Shown in pieces: positions 53,334-63,145 of a stretch of 64,000 bases of DNA. Under the pieces are notes generated by a model, which made no database searches, was not told where the DNA came from, and worked only from the letters and a program-made list of their open reading frames with translations. Origin of the DNA: Butyrivibrio hungatei DSM 14810. Its GTDB lineage: Bacteria > Bacillota > Clostridia > Lachnospirales > Lachnospiraceae. Location: assembly GCF_900143205.1 (NCBI RefSeq), contig NZ_FRDH01000006.1, forward strand, positions 124,001-188,000. The letters are read 5' to 3'. Both the position numbers and the translations under genes were made by a program. The first letter of the stretch is position 1. Every line of letters starts with the position of its first letter.

Positions 53334-53747
53334 ATGAACGGAAGCGAAAACGGGGACGACAAGTACTACTACAACAATTACAACTACAACATGACTCACA
53401 ACGAGCTTGATAGACATGTAAATCTGGCCACAGTTGCTATGGTGACAGGCCTTATTTCTGTTCCATTTTGTTTCTTTATGAACATTGGCATTATCCTAGG
53501 CGGTATCGCTGTTGTGCTGGCTCTTTTATCAAGAGGCTCACAGCCAAAGCTCCTGCCACAGGCCAAAAAAGGCATCATTTATGGAACGATCGGTATCGTT
53601 GTTGGTTACTTTGTTTTAATATCAAGTTTTTATCATGTTTTAACTGATCCTACCTACAGAGAGCAGTTAAATCAGATGTCAGAGCAGATGAATGGCGAGA
53701 GCTTTGACGACATGCTAAAGGAACTGGGAGTTACCACAGATCAATAA
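53334..53747 (+). CDS. DUF4190-like small membrane protein, 137 aa
   Basis: Asn/Tyr-rich lead (YYYNNYNYNMTHNE), two hydrophobic helices separated by GGIAVVLALLSRGSQPKLLPQAKKG, and an acidic C-terminal tail. The motif around the first helix fits DUF4190-type proteins. GAGGAG precedes the ATG. Function unknown. Confidence 0.72.
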   Translation: MNGSENGDDKYYYNNYNYNMTHNELDRHVNLATVAMVTGLISVPFCFFMNIGIILGGIAVVLALLSRGSQPKLLPQAKKGIIYGTIGIVVGYFVLISSFYHVLTDPTYREQLNQMSEQMNGESFDDMLKELGVTTDQ

Positions 53748-53774
53748 CCTATCAGCATGGGAAAAGAGGTGCCT

Positions 53775-54269
53775 ATGAGTATTATCGGTGCTGTTAATAG
53801 CGGATTTGGTGCATATTCAGCAGGGGCATACAGCCCAGCGGCTGCTACAGACAGTAAACCAATCCTCAATCCAAATGAATCAACCCAGAGAGCTCCAGGC
53901 AAGCTCTCATCTCCAGCAGAATGTGAAACCTGCAAGAACCGTAAGTACCAGGACGGTTCTGATGAGATGGTTTCTTTTAAGAGTGCCCAGCACATCAGCC
54001 CTCAGGCCGCAGCAGCAAGAGTCAGAGGTCATGAGGCTGAGCATGTTAGTAACGCCTACAAAGATGCCGCCCAGCATAACGGCAAGGTATTGCAGGCATC
54101 AGTATCTCTCAAGACCGCTGTATGTCCAGAATGCGGACGTACTTATGTGAGCGGAGGAGTAACCGCAACCAAGATAAAATATTCAAACGAAGAAAACCCT
54201 TACCAGCAAGCAAGAAAGTCCATGGACAAACAAGGACTTCTGGGAAACAATGTAGACCTGGCTGTGTGA
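53775..54269 (+). CDS. SprA-related protein with HEAEH zinc motif
   Basis: 164 aa from ATG 53775 behind AGAGGTG. Zinc-protease-like HExxH (HEAEH, 86-90) in RVRGHEAEHVSNAYKDA, with CxxC pairs at 50/53 (CETC) and 117/120 (CPEC). The CKNRKYQDGSDEMVSFK block is, as I recall, the SprA-related family signature. Protease activity is not shown for the family; zinc binding is inferred. Confidence 0.78.
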   Translation: MSIIGAVNSGFGAYSAGAYSPAAATDSKPILNPNESTQRAPGKLSSPAECETCKNRKYQDGSDEMVSFKSAQHISPQAAAARVRGHEAEHVSNAYKDAAQHNGKVLQASVSLKTAVCPECGRTYVSGGVTATKIKYSNEENPYQQARKSMDKQGLLGNNVDLAV

Positions 54270-54294
54270 GGATGTTGGGGAGTGTAACTTTTTA

Positions 54295-55023
54295 ATGACT
54301 AATCTTAAATCAACATCAGAACTTAAGGCCTTCGTCAGGGAACAGGCCCTTGATAAGTATGGCACCCTGATAGGAGCAGATATTCTCTATGCCGTAATTG
54401 TCTTTTTTGTCAGTGCTATCGCTACCTTTACAGCAAACGACGTAGTCCAGCTCATCATCAATGAACTCATAGTTCTCATTATCTATATTCTCATAGGTAT
54501 CCTTGTTTCCGGCAAGACATACCTCTATATGAATCTCGTTTATTCACAGACAGTTTCAATAAGCGATCTTTTCTTTGGTTTAAAAAAGAACCCTGAAAAA
54601 GCTGTTATCATTCAGGCATTTTTTGTGATCATTGATTTTGTTGTTGGTCTTCCAGCTTCATACCTGATATATCTCTTGAGGCAGACCAACAGGCCATCAT
54701 CAGACCTCATCATGCTCAGCTTATTAGCTGTTTTGGTGGAGCTTGTGGTTAACATTTACATACGTATCACCTATTCCCAGGCTTTTTATCTTCTCCATGA
54801 TTTCCCTGACAGATCAGCAAAAGAGCTCCTTGCAACCAGTCACAGAATCATGAACGGCTACAGATTAAGACTTCTGGTACTTAACCTTACATTTGTTCCT
54901 TTATATCTCTTAGGAATACTTACGCTTGGAATTCCACTTCTTTGGGTAAACGTTTATAGAAACGGCACTCTTGCCGCTTTTTATCAAGCTCTTATAATGC
55001 TAAAGGCCAAGAAATCAGAATAA
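54295..55023 (+). CDS. DUF975-like membrane protein, 242 aa
   Basis: Six hydrophobic segments; sequence around SGKTYLYMNLVYSQTVSISDLFFGLKKNPEKA fits the DUF975 type. No clear AGGAGG; GGGGAG lies 12 nt upstream. Same strand as SprA-like and GH2 genes. Function unknown. Confidence 0.72.
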   Translation: MTNLKSTSELKAFVREQALDKYGTLIGADILYAVIVFFVSAIATFTANDVVQLIINELIVLIIYILIGILVSGKTYLYMNLVYSQTVSISDLFFGLKKNPEKAVIIQAFFVIIDFVVGLPASYLIYLLRQTNRPSSDLIMLSLLAVLVELVVNIYIRITYSQAFYLLHDFPDRSAKELLATSHRIMNGYRLRLLVLNLTFVPLYLLGILTLGIPLLWVNVYRNGTLAAFYQALIMLKAKKSE

Positions 55024-55038
55024 AAAGGATGGTAAAAT

Positions 55039-56964
55039 ATGGACTTAATTGATGCAATCAAAGCAATCGATAAGCCGCACGAAGACGATGTCCTTAATCG
55101 CCTTTACACCCCTTGGGGCGAAAATATTGATCCGGATAACCTTTTAAAGGAGTATCCAAGACCTCAGTTTGTAAGAGACAGCTATATCAATCTCAACGGC
55201 TACTGGGATTATTCTTTTACCCCTGACTCAGTGGATGAAATTCCATCAGAGTTTGAGGGCATAATACTTGTGCCTTTTTCTCCTGAGGCAATGCTCTCAG
55301 GCGTAGAAAGACGTCTTGAGCCGGACCAGTTTCTCTGGTACAAAAGAGCTCTCCCAACAATAAAAAAGAAATCTCCAAGCTCAAGGATACTCCTGCACTT
55401 TGGTGCAGTGGATCAGTTTGCAGACATATATATAAACGAAGATCACGTAGGATACCACGGCGGAGGCTATCTTCCATTTACTCTGGATATCACTGATTAT
55501 CTCAATCACACACCAGATAACATGACCTTTGAAAACAACACTCTTGTTGTAAAGGTCCGCGACACCAGTGATTCTTCCTACCACAGCAGAGGCAAGCAGA
55601 CTCTGAGAAGAGGAGGAATGTACTACACCGCTCAAAGCGGCATTTGGCAGACAGTTTGGATGGAGGAAGTTCCTGCTACTTATATCAGGGAACTTAGGAT
55701 CAGACCGGAAAAAGACCTAAAGACTGTATCTATCGAGGTTTCAACAAACCTTCCTAGTCAGGTAACTGTCAAGATTCCAGGTCATGAGCTTGTTAAGTCT
55801 CCTGCATCACATGATGCAATAGAAAATTTCTTTATTGGAGACTTCTCCTACTCATCAGATACATACCCAAGTGCAAGTGTAGATCACTCACAGGGGCCTG
55901 CATCTTACTACAACTTTAAGTTTGAGATTGATGATCCTCATCTGTGGAGCCCGGAAGATCCTTATCTTTATCCGATCCAGATTTCTACAGCAGATGATCA
56001 TGTAAGCTCATATTTTGCAATGCGCTCTTTTACTGTAGAAGACGACGAAAAGGGCATCCGACGTTTTTGCTTAAATCACAAACCATACTTCCTCATGGGA
56101 GTTTTGGACCAGGGCTATTGGCCAGACGGTCTTTATACAGCACCTTCAGATGAAGCTCTTATTTTTGATATCAAGGAAATGAAGAGACTTCACTTTAATA
56201 TGCTGCGCAAGCACATCAAGATTGAATCTGCTCGCTGGTACTACCACTGCGACAGACTTGGAATGATAGTATGGCAGGACATGGTAAGCGGAGGTTCATC
56301 CTACGCTAAACCAGTAGTTTCATACCTTCCAACTCTTTTCCCAAAGGTGTTTGGGCGTATGTCAGATGGTCCTGCTTATTACAAGGCATTTTCAAGGCAT
56401 TCAGCAGATGGCCGCAGAGAATGGCTTCAGGAGATGCAGAACACCATCAGCTATCTCTACAATGTGCCTAGCATAGGTACCTGGGTTCTGTTCAACGAAG
56501 GCTGGGGACAGTTCAACGCAGCCGGTGCCACGATCATGGCAAAAGACCTTGATGACACCAGACCTATCGATCAGGCCAGCGGATGGTTTGATGAAGGAAG
56601 CGGCGACTTTAGAAGTGTACACAACTACTTCCGTCCACTTACCGTGGAAGATGATCCTAACCACAGAGCTTTCGTCATCTCTGAATTTGGTGGCCTGACC
56701 TGCCACATCCAGGGTCACTCCAGTGTAGACCGCGTTTTTGGATACAAAAAATACGACACTCTAGATGACCTAGGTGTCGCCTACTATAACATCATGAACT
56801 CAAGCGTCATGCCTCTTGTTTCAAAGGGCCTAGCCGGTGTAGTCTACACCCAGCTCAGCGACGTAGAAGAAGAAGTAAACGGTCTCATCACCTACGACCG
56901 CAAGATCACCAAGATCAACCCAGACCTTGATCCACATCTTCTAACAAGGTTCAAGAATCAATAG
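55039..56964 (+). CDS. Glycoside hydrolase family 2
   Basis: 641 aa. Sugar-binding beta domain with HFGAVDQFADIYINEDHVGYH near 117-137, immunoglobulin-like domain, then TIM barrel with acid/base Glu487 (FNEGWGQF) and nucleophile Glu549 (VISEFGGL). No signal peptide, so it acts inside the cell. It belongs with beta-galactosidase/beta-glucuronidase-like enzymes; the substrate is not readable. Confidence 0.92.
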   Translation: MDLIDAIKAIDKPHEDDVLNRLYTPWGENIDPDNLLKEYPRPQFVRDSYINLNGYWDYSFTPDSVDEIPSEFEGIILVPFSPEAMLSGVERRLEPDQFLWYKRALPTIKKKSPSSRILLHFGAVDQFADIYINEDHVGYHGGGYLPFTLDITDYLNHTPDNMTFENNTLVVKVRDTSDSSYHSRGKQTLRRGGMYYTAQSGIWQTVWMEEVPATYIRELRIRPEKDLKTVSIEVSTNLPSQVTVKIPGHELVKSPASHDAIENFFIGDFSYSSDTYPSASVDHSQGPASYYNFKFEIDDPHLWSPEDPYLYPIQISTADDHVSSYFAMRSFTVEDDEKGIRRFCLNHKPYFLMGVLDQGYWPDGLYTAPSDEALIFDIKEMKRLHFNMLRKHIKIESARWYYHCDRLGMIVWQDMVSGGSSYAKPVVSYLPTLFPKVFGRMSDGPAYYKAFSRHSADGRREWLQEMQNTISYLYNVPSIGTWVLFNEGWGQFNAAGATIMAKDLDDTRPIDQASGWFDEGSGDFRSVHNYFRPLTVEDDPNHRAFVISEFGGLTCHIQGHSSVDRVFGYKKYDTLDDLGVAYYNIMNSSVMPLVSKGLAGVVYTQLSDVEEEVNGLITYDRKITKINPDLDPHLLTRFKNQ

Positions 56965-56967
56965 CAA

Positions 56968-57021
56968 AAAACCTCCAAGTGACCCCATGACTGGCATGGG
57001 CGAGAAACACTTGGAGGTTTT
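56968..57021. terminator. Bidirectional terminator between GH2 and MATE genes
   Basis: 14-bp perfect stem AAAACCTCCAAGTG/CACTTGGAGGTTTT (56968-56981, 57008-57021) with an internal CCATG/CATGG stem, A-run and T-run at each side. Serves both convergent genes. Confidence 0.92.
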
Positions 57022-57024
57022 AAA

Positions 57025-58395
57025 TTAATATACTTCTACCTGGCCTTGGAAGATTCGTCTAAGTCTGTTACGAACCATGATGAAGGCTGGTATCAGGAAG
57101 GCGTCTGCAAGGATCCAGGCTGCTGGACTTGCAAGACAGATTGCTATAAAGCCGAATTTTGGAACGAAGAGGAGGGCTACTGCGCCCCTTCCGATCATTT
57201 CCATTACTCCGGCAAGTACTGCAAACATTGAAAATCCCATTCCCTGGATAAGGAATCTAACAATGTTTACAAGAGCAAGTGGTACATAGAATAAGCTGTT
57301 ATAAAAGAGGAACAGGTGGGCGTTGTCGAGGCATGCCACATCTCCTGCCTCCAGGAATATCATTGAGAACTGTCTTCCAAAAAGTGCAAGGACTACAAAT
57401 GCTAAGATTGCATAGCCACATCCAATCTTGCAGGCTGCGATAAGACCGTCCTGGAGGTGCTCAAGCTTCTTGGCACCAACGTTCTGTCCGCCATAAGTTG
57501 CCATTGTTGATCCAAGGGCATCAAATGGAATACAGAAGAACATCGCAACCTTGCTGGCTGTGGTAACAGCAGCAATCGCATCTTCGCCAAGGGAGTTAAT
57601 GGCGATCTGAAGGATTACACTTCCAATAGCTGTGATGGAATACTGAAGTCCCATTGGAACACCCATGTTGAGAAGGATCACGAAGTGATGTCTATCAAGC
57701 TCCCAGTCTTCCTTCTGTAAGTGAAGGATATCTATCTTTCGAATAATAAAGATAAGGCAAAGGGCTCCTGAAATACCCTGAGAAATAACTGTAGCAAAGG
57801 CCGCCCCAAAGATTCCCCAGTGGAATGGAACGATGAACACGATATCCAGAACGATATTAACAACTGATCCGATGATCAGGTACTGAACAGGGTGCTTGCT
57901 GTCTCCAAGAGCTCTGATGATTCCAGATAAAAGGTTATACATATATGTAACCGGAATTCCAAGAAATATTACTAATATATAAATGTATGCGTATTCAAAA
58001 ACTGACTCAGGTGTCTTCATAGCAGTAAGGATCTGCCTACAGAAAACACTGACAAGAACTGTCATCACTAGAGCGAATATAGCACTGAGGATGATAGAGT
58101 GTGTTACAAACTTACGCATGCTCTTATAGTCTTTGGCTCCAAATCTCTGAGCTACAGGAATCGCAAATCCATTACATACTCCCATGCAAAATCCCATGAT
58201 AAGGAAATTGATTGAGCCTGTTGAACCCATTCCTGAATAAGCCTCTTTGCCAAGGAACCAGGAAACAATAGCTGTATCTATAATGTTGTACAACTGCTGG
58301 AAGAGCATTCCCCACAAAAGAGAAAGCGCAAATCCAAAGATAAGAGACATTGGATTTCCTACAGTTAAGTCTTTTACATTACTACTTTTTTGCAT
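57025..58395 (-). CDS. MATE-family efflux transporter
   Basis: 456 aa, twelve helices. N-terminus DLTVGNPMSLIFGFALSLLWGMLFQQLYNIIDTAIV and GSTGSINFLIMGFCMGVCNGFAIPVAQRFGA are typical of the DinF/NorM-like group. Exports drugs or metabolites with Na+ or H+. The RBS is weak (GAAAGAA). Confidence 0.93.
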   Translation of the reverse strand: MQKSSNVKDLTVGNPMSLIFGFALSLLWGMLFQQLYNIIDTAIVSWFLGKEAYSGMGSTGSINFLIMGFCMGVCNGFAIPVAQRFGAKDYKSMRKFVTHSIILSAIFALVMTVLVSVFCRQILTAMKTPESVFEYAYIYILVIFLGIPVTYMYNLLSGIIRALGDSKHPVQYLIIGSVVNIVLDIVFIVPFHWGIFGAAFATVISQGISGALCLIFIIRKIDILHLQKEDWELDRHHFVILLNMGVPMGLQYSITAIGSVILQIAINSLGEDAIAAVTTASKVAMFFCIPFDALGSTMATYGGQNVGAKKLEHLQDGLIAACKIGCGYAILAFVVLALFGRQFSMIFLEAGDVACLDNAHLFLFYNSLFYVPLALVNIVRFLIQGMGFSMFAVLAGVMEMIGRGAVALLFVPKFGFIAICLASPAAWILADAFLIPAFIMVRNRLRRIFQGQVEVY

Positions 58396-58567
58396 GTTTT
58401 AAACCATTCTTTCAAAATATCGAACATGTTTTTTGGTACTGAGATAGTCTACTACATTTTGATAAAATATCAAGTATATTTTTAGGAGGAAACTTCCAAA
58501 AATAGTGCAATTATTGTACAATAGTCGTATCTTACTAGCACAGATATAGTGCGGGAACGAGGACAAA

Positions 58568-59506
58568 ATGGATAATATCAAAGCAGTTGTTTCTCTAGGT
58601 CATGAAGCCCTTGGTGTCAACACCATGGAACAGAGAGCTGCCACACAGCTCACTGGTAAAGCTCTTGCAGATCTTGTAGAGGCCGGCTATCAGCTGGTCA
58701 TCACTCACAGTAATGGTCCACAGGTCAGCATGATCCATAAGGCTATGACCGAACTTCACAGAATGTATATAGATTACACTTCAGCTCCTATGTGTGTCTG
58801 CAGTGCCATGAGCCAGGGTTACGTTGGCTATGATATTCAGAACTCACTCAAGACAGAGCTCACAAAACGCGGAATCTATAAACCAGTCAGCACAATCCTT
58901 ACACAGGTTACAGTTGATCCTTATGACGAAGCTTTCTACGCTCCTACCAAGGAGATTGGTCGTAATATGTCCAAGGAAGACGCAGATAATGAGGTAAAAA
59001 AAGGTAACTTCGTAAAAGAGATTCCTGGAAACGGATACAAGAGGATCATTGCAGCTCCTAAGCCAATCGACATCGTTGAGATCGATGCTATCAGAACTCT
59101 TGTGGATGCCGGTCAGGAAGTTATCGCTTGCGGCGGTGGCGGAATCCCTGTTATTCAGCAGGGACATACCCTTAAAGGTGCATCTGCCGTAATTGAAAAG
59201 GATGCTATTGCAGGCAAGCTTGCAGCAGACCTCAAAGTAGACAGACTCATCATCTTAACTTCAGTTCCTTATGTGTACAAGAACTTCCAGAAGGAAGACC
59301 AGGAACCGATCATCAAGATGAACGTAGCAGACGCCAAGAAGTATATTGAGACTGGCGAGTTTGGAGAAGTCGACATGCTTCCTAAGATTGAAGCTGCTAT
59401 CGAATTCCTCGAAGCCAATCACAACGGATCAGTTCTCATTACATCACTTGATTCTGTTGATGCTGCTCTTAAGGGCAAGGCTGGTACATTCATTACTTTT
59501 GAATAA
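58568..59506 (+). CDS. arcC: Carbamate kinase
   Basis: 312 aa amino-acid-kinase fold. VVSLGHEALG at the N-terminus replaces the usual G-N-A-L loop (SLGHEAL), THSNGPQVSM, then VIACGGGGIPVI and KDAIAGKLAADLKVDRLIILTSVPYVY. It makes ATP and carbamate from carbamoyl phosphate. It is not next to arcA or arcB. GAGGA lies before the ATG. Confidence 0.92.
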   Translation: MDNIKAVVSLGHEALGVNTMEQRAATQLTGKALADLVEAGYQLVITHSNGPQVSMIHKAMTELHRMYIDYTSAPMCVCSAMSQGYVGYDIQNSLKTELTKRGIYKPVSTILTQVTVDPYDEAFYAPTKEIGRNMSKEDADNEVKKGNFVKEIPGNGYKRIIAAPKPIDIVEIDAIRTLVDAGQEVIACGGGGIPVIQQGHTLKGASAVIEKDAIAGKLAADLKVDRLIILTSVPYVYKNFQKEDQEPIIKMNVADAKKYIETGEFGEVDMLPKIEAAIEFLEANHNGSVLITSLDSVDAALKGKAGTFITFE

Positions 59507-59520
59507 TTTCTTTTATTATA

Positions 59521-59555
59521 TAAAGCCCCACGCAAATGCGTGAGGCTTTAATTTT
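59521..59555 (+). terminator. Rho-independent terminator after arcC
   Basis: AAAGCC-CCACGC-AAAT-GCGTGA-GGCTTT (59522-59549) with one mismatch, then TAATTTT. Its A-rich start means it can also serve clpX on the other strand. Confidence 0.85.
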
Positions 59556-59559
59556 GTCT

Positions 59560-61089
59560 TTAAACCTGTTTTGCTGCTTCAGTATTAAACTGAGGTATTC
59601 TAGGCTGGAAGCTCTCTCCTCTGATCTCGATCAAAGGACTTGCTTTCTTTTCAATATAGTCACGAGTAATAGTTACTCTTCCGATGTTCTCATCCTTAGG
59701 GATTTCATACATGATATCAAGCATGAAATCTTCTATAATGGCACGAAGAGCTCTGGCTCCTGTATCTTTTTCAAGAGCCTTCTCTGCTATAGCTTCAAGG
59801 GCTGAATCATCAAAGCGAAGATCAACCTCATCTAGTGCAAGAAGCTTCTGATACTGCTTAAGGATCGCATTCTTTGGCTCTTTTAATATCTGTATCAGCA
59901 TCTCTTTATCAAGAGCCTGAAGTGTACATATGATAGGAAGTCTTCCGAGGAACTCAGGGATCATACCAAATTTCTTGAGATCTTCCACTGTGACATTTGA
60001 AAGAAGATTTGGATCATCTTCATACTTATCCTTAAGATCCGCATCAAATCCGATTGATGTCTTCTTATTAAGTCTCTGGGTAATGATCTCCTCAAGGTCA
60101 GGGAAAGCACCTCCGCAGATGAAAAGAATATTTCTGGTATTAACAGTTGTAAGAGGAACCATGGCGTTCTTGCTGCCTGCTCCTACAGGAACTTCGACAT
60201 TTGATCCTTCGAGAAGCTTAAGCATTCCCTGCTGAACTGATTCACCGCTGACATCTCTTGCTGTAGTATTCTTTTTCTTGGCGATCTTGTCTATCTCATC
60301 AATAAAGATGATTCCGTGCTCTGTCTTCTCAACATCATTGCCAGCAGCTGCAAGGAGCTTACTAACTACGCTCTCTATATCATCACCGATATAACCAGCT
60401 TCTGTAAGTGATGTGGCATCTGCAATAGCAAGAGGCACATCAAGAAGCTTAGCAAGCGTCTTAACAAGATAAGTCTTACCACTACCTGTTGGTCCAAGAA
60501 GAAGGATATTAGACTTCTCGATCTCAATATCATCCATTGTATCTGTAGCCACTCTCTTGTAGTGATTATAAACTGCAACAGACATTACCTTCTTAGCCTG
60601 GTCCTGTCCGATGACATACTCATCAAGCTTAGCCTTGATCTTATGAGGAGCCGGGATATTCTTTATATCAAAAGCTGGCTTAACCTTGCTCTCACTCTTT
60701 TTCTTGATCTTCTGTGAATTAGGAATGCCACCAAACGGTTGATCACCCATACCAAAGAAACCAAATCCCGGGAACCCATTTGTATTCTTGTTGAGTTCAT
60801 TCATAAGATTTGGGTTGTTCAGCATGTTCTGATAATCAAACTGGCTGACTGTGTCCATGGTCTTTTGCATGCAGTCATTACAGATGCAGATATTGTTTGG
60901 AAGATGGAACATCTTACCAGCCTTGCTCTCTGGACGTCTGCACACAAAACAAACATCTTCATATTCAGTTTTGTCGCCGTTTTCTTTGGTTGCATCAGAA
61001 GACTCAGATGTTGTATCAACAACATCTGAGCCATCATCACCCTCTTTTATCTCTCTGAAATCAAATTCGTCGTCTCTGTTTCCTGCCAT
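59560..61089 (-). CDS. clpX: ClpX-like ATPase with extended N-terminus
   Basis: 509 aa, longer than the usual 410-430. Acidic lead of about 45 residues, then a zinc site CFVC (47-50) and CNDC (70-73), a Gly/Asn/Phe-rich linker (85-130), and the AAA+ core: Walker A GPTGSGKT (199-206), Walker B IIFIDEID (260-267), and the ClpP-binding tripeptide IGF (346-348). It unfolds substrates for ClpP. No clpP is adjacent, so it may be a second ClpX. GAGGTATAT precedes the ATG. Confidence 0.9.
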   Translation of the reverse strand: MAGNRDDEFDFREIKEGDDGSDVVDTTSESSDATKENGDKTEYEDVCFVCRRPESKAGKMFHLPNNICICNDCMQKTMDTVSQFDYQNMLNNPNLMNELNKNTNGFPGFGFFGMGDQPFGGIPNSQKIKKKSESKVKPAFDIKNIPAPHKIKAKLDEYVIGQDQAKKVMSVAVYNHYKRVATDTMDDIEIEKSNILLLGPTGSGKTYLVKTLAKLLDVPLAIADATSLTEAGYIGDDIESVVSKLLAAAGNDVEKTEHGIIFIDEIDKIAKKKNTTARDVSGESVQQGMLKLLEGSNVEVPVGAGSKNAMVPLTTVNTRNILFICGGAFPDLEEIITQRLNKKTSIGFDADLKDKYEDDPNLLSNVTVEDLKKFGMIPEFLGRLPIICTLQALDKEMLIQILKEPKNAILKQYQKLLALDEVDLRFDDSALEAIAEKALEKDTGARALRAIIEDFMLDIMYEIPKDENIGRVTITRDYIEKKASPLIEIRGESFQPRIPQFNTEAAKQV

Positions 61090-61107
61090 ATATACCTCAT
61101 TAAAATA

Positions 61108-62703
61108 TTAGTGACCGCTACCCTGACCGCTCTTAGCATTTGGATCGCCGGCTGGCTGCTGGTCTATACTGCCGCCATTATTGCCGTTTCCAGAACCATT
61201 GCCATTTCCAGAATTGCCGCTTCCATTTGTTGCATTAGAATCAGTCATAGCCTTGCCAAGTGTAAGGTCCATAGTGATCTCATTATATTCTGCGCCGTTA
61301 GCTCTTTTAACAGTAACCTTTACTGTTGTACCGGCTGAATAGTACGCAAGCTTGTTCTGAAGCTCATCCATTGATGTGATCTCGTCACCCTCAAAGCCAA
61401 CGATGACATCGCCCTTCTGCATGCCAGCTGCCTGAGCTCCACCGCCATCAGCAACTTCTGCAACATAGATACCAAGTGGAAGTCCATACATCTGAGATAC
61501 TGATGATGTAACTGTCACACCTGAAATTCCAAGATATCCTCTCTCTTCATCAGAAACCTTTACCTTGGTCTCTTCATTCATGAGCTTGTCGATGATAGGA
61601 CGTGCAACTGAAATAGGAATTGCATAGCCCATACCTTCAATTGTCTCTCCGCCGATCTTGTTAGAATTGATACCGATTACTTCACCAGATATATTAAGAA
61701 GTGCACCACCTGAGTTACCTGGGTTTATTGCTGCATCTGTCTGGATAAATGTCTGATATGCGCCCTCAGAAATCTCAACTTCTCTGTTAACAGCTGAAAT
61801 TACGCCTGTTGTAACTGACTGGCCATATCCAAGAGCGTTACCGATTGCAATGGCTGGCTCGCCAAGCTTGAGTGAATCGCTGTCTCCAAGAGTTGCTACC
61901 TTGATGGAATCAAGGGTATCTGATGAAATGTCATCAAGCATAACTGCTATAACTGCAAGATCCATATCCTGATCAGTTCCTTTGACAACCGCCTGAACTG
62001 AAGCATCATCTGTAAAGATAACTTCCAATGAATCTGCGCCTTCGATAACATGGTAGTTAGTTGCAATTAAAAGCTCAGTATCATTCTGACCTACGATGAT
62101 ACCACTACCTGAAGCCTGTGCTTCCTGTTCCTGAACATATCCAAAGTAGTTCTGAGAAGCTGTATAGTTGTTATGAATGATTACCATTGCTGGCATTACT
62201 TCTGAAACAACACCTGTAACATCAGTAACTACTGCCTTAATTTCTCCAGCTACTGTTGTAGTCTGAATCTTGCTCTCTTCCTCAGCTACATCTTCAGCAG
62301 CCTTGGTAGCCTCTTCTGCTGCAGCTTCCTCTTTTGCTGTCTCGTCCTGAGCTTCTTCCTGAGTTTCCTCGACCTGCTTGGAACCATCTTTGACACTAGC
62401 AAAGAGTTCTGGTCTATTTGTTACTGCGTAGTAGCCTGCTCCAATGCCACCAGTCAAAAGAGCTATTGCTACTATAATTGCTACTGCGATGCCTGCTGTA
62501 TTTCTTTTCTTTGGCGCAGGCTTCTGATTTGTTGCCCCAGAATTCATGTTGCCATTGGAGCTATATTGATAAGTTCCATAGCTCTGTTGCCCGTTACCAT
62601 AGCTGTAAGAATTCTGTGAGCTATTCCCCATATATCCATTTCCATAACTATAATTGTTGTAAGGGTTGCTGTTTGTACCTGGCTTGTTTTCTTCTTCAAA
62701 CAT
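61108..62703 (-). CDS. HtrA/DegP-type serine protease with PDZ domain
   Basis: 531 aa. Asn/Tyr/Gly-rich cytoplasmic lead (1-60), one TM (about 70-92), Glu/Ala-rich linker (110-145), chymotrypsin-like domain with His218, Asp248 and Ser331 (NPGNSGGALL), and a PDZ domain about 385-485. It ends in a Gly/Asn/Ser tail. It is a membrane-anchored quality-control protease outside the cell. Stop lies 18 nt before clpX, so they may share a transcript. Confidence 0.93.
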   Translation of the reverse strand: MFEEENKPGTNSNPYNNYSYGNGYMGNSSQNSYSYGNGQQSYGTYQYSSNGNMNSGATNQKPAPKKRNTAGIAVAIIVAIALLTGGIGAGYYAVTNRPELFASVKDGSKQVEETQEEAQDETAKEEAAAEEATKAAEDVAEEESKIQTTTVAGEIKAVVTDVTGVVSEVMPAMVIIHNNYTASQNYFGYVQEQEAQASGSGIIVGQNDTELLIATNYHVIEGADSLEVIFTDDASVQAVVKGTDQDMDLAVIAVMLDDISSDTLDSIKVATLGDSDSLKLGEPAIAIGNALGYGQSVTTGVISAVNREVEISEGAYQTFIQTDAAINPGNSGGALLNISGEVIGINSNKIGGETIEGMGYAIPISVARPIIDKLMNEETKVKVSDEERGYLGISGVTVTSSVSQMYGLPLGIYVAEVADGGGAQAAGMQKGDVIVGFEGDEITSMDELQNKLAYYSAGTTVKVTVKRANGAEYNEITMDLTLGKAMTDSNATNGSGNSGNGNGSGNGNNGGSIDQQPAGDPNAKSGQGSGH

Positions 62704-62798
62704 AGGTCATACCTTCTTCCTTTCAAATTATGGCTTTAGTATAGTTTCATTCTGTGACGGAATTGTGTTGAATTTATAATAAAAAAATAATATTAGAA

Positions 62799-63068
62799 TT
62801 AATAATCTTCTTCTAAAACCTGTATTTCCAGATAGTCGAAATCTATTTCCTCGATAAAAGAGTCCTGATAGAACCTGCATTTATTATGAAGCTGAAAATC
62901 TTTGACTATTGGGTCCAGCCAAATAGGCTTTGGAAGGTCAAATTCATAGCACGCCTTTTCAAGGGCGTTCATTATTTTGTGAGTTCTTTTGTCATAAGTC
63001 TCATCGCATATTACTGTATCCTTGATCAAGTGGTTATCATCAATAACTCTGCACCACATTCTAAACAT
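62799..63068 (-). CDS. Conserved hypothetical protein, 89 aa
   Basis: Start chosen at ATG 63068 (MFRMWCRVIDDNHLIKDTV), 9 nt after AAGGCGG; the upstream ATG 63101 lies in a terminator hairpin and has no RBS. Contains TYDKRTHKIMNALEKACYEFDLPKPIWLD and DSFIEEIDFDYLEIQVLEEDY. I recall close relatives in many Lachnospiraceae, of unknown function. Confidence 0.72.
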   Translation of the reverse strand: MFRMWCRVIDDNHLIKDTVICDETYDKRTHKIMNALEKACYEFDLPKPIWLDPIVKDFQLHNKCRFYQDSFIEEIDFDYLEIQVLEEDY

Positions 63069-63107
63069 AGATAAATACCGCCTTGTTAAAGTTCTTTTCA
63101 TAATAAA

Positions 63108-63140
63108 TGCTGGATCATGAGCTTATCTCATAATCCAGCA
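63108..63140 (-). terminator. Terminator after the PHP gene
   Basis: TGCTGGATcATGAG pairs with CTCATaATCCAGCA (63108-63121, 63127-63140) with one mismatch; the minus-strand tail is TTTATTATG. It separates the PHP gene from the 89-aa gene. Confidence 0.7.
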
Positions 63141-63145
63141 TATAA

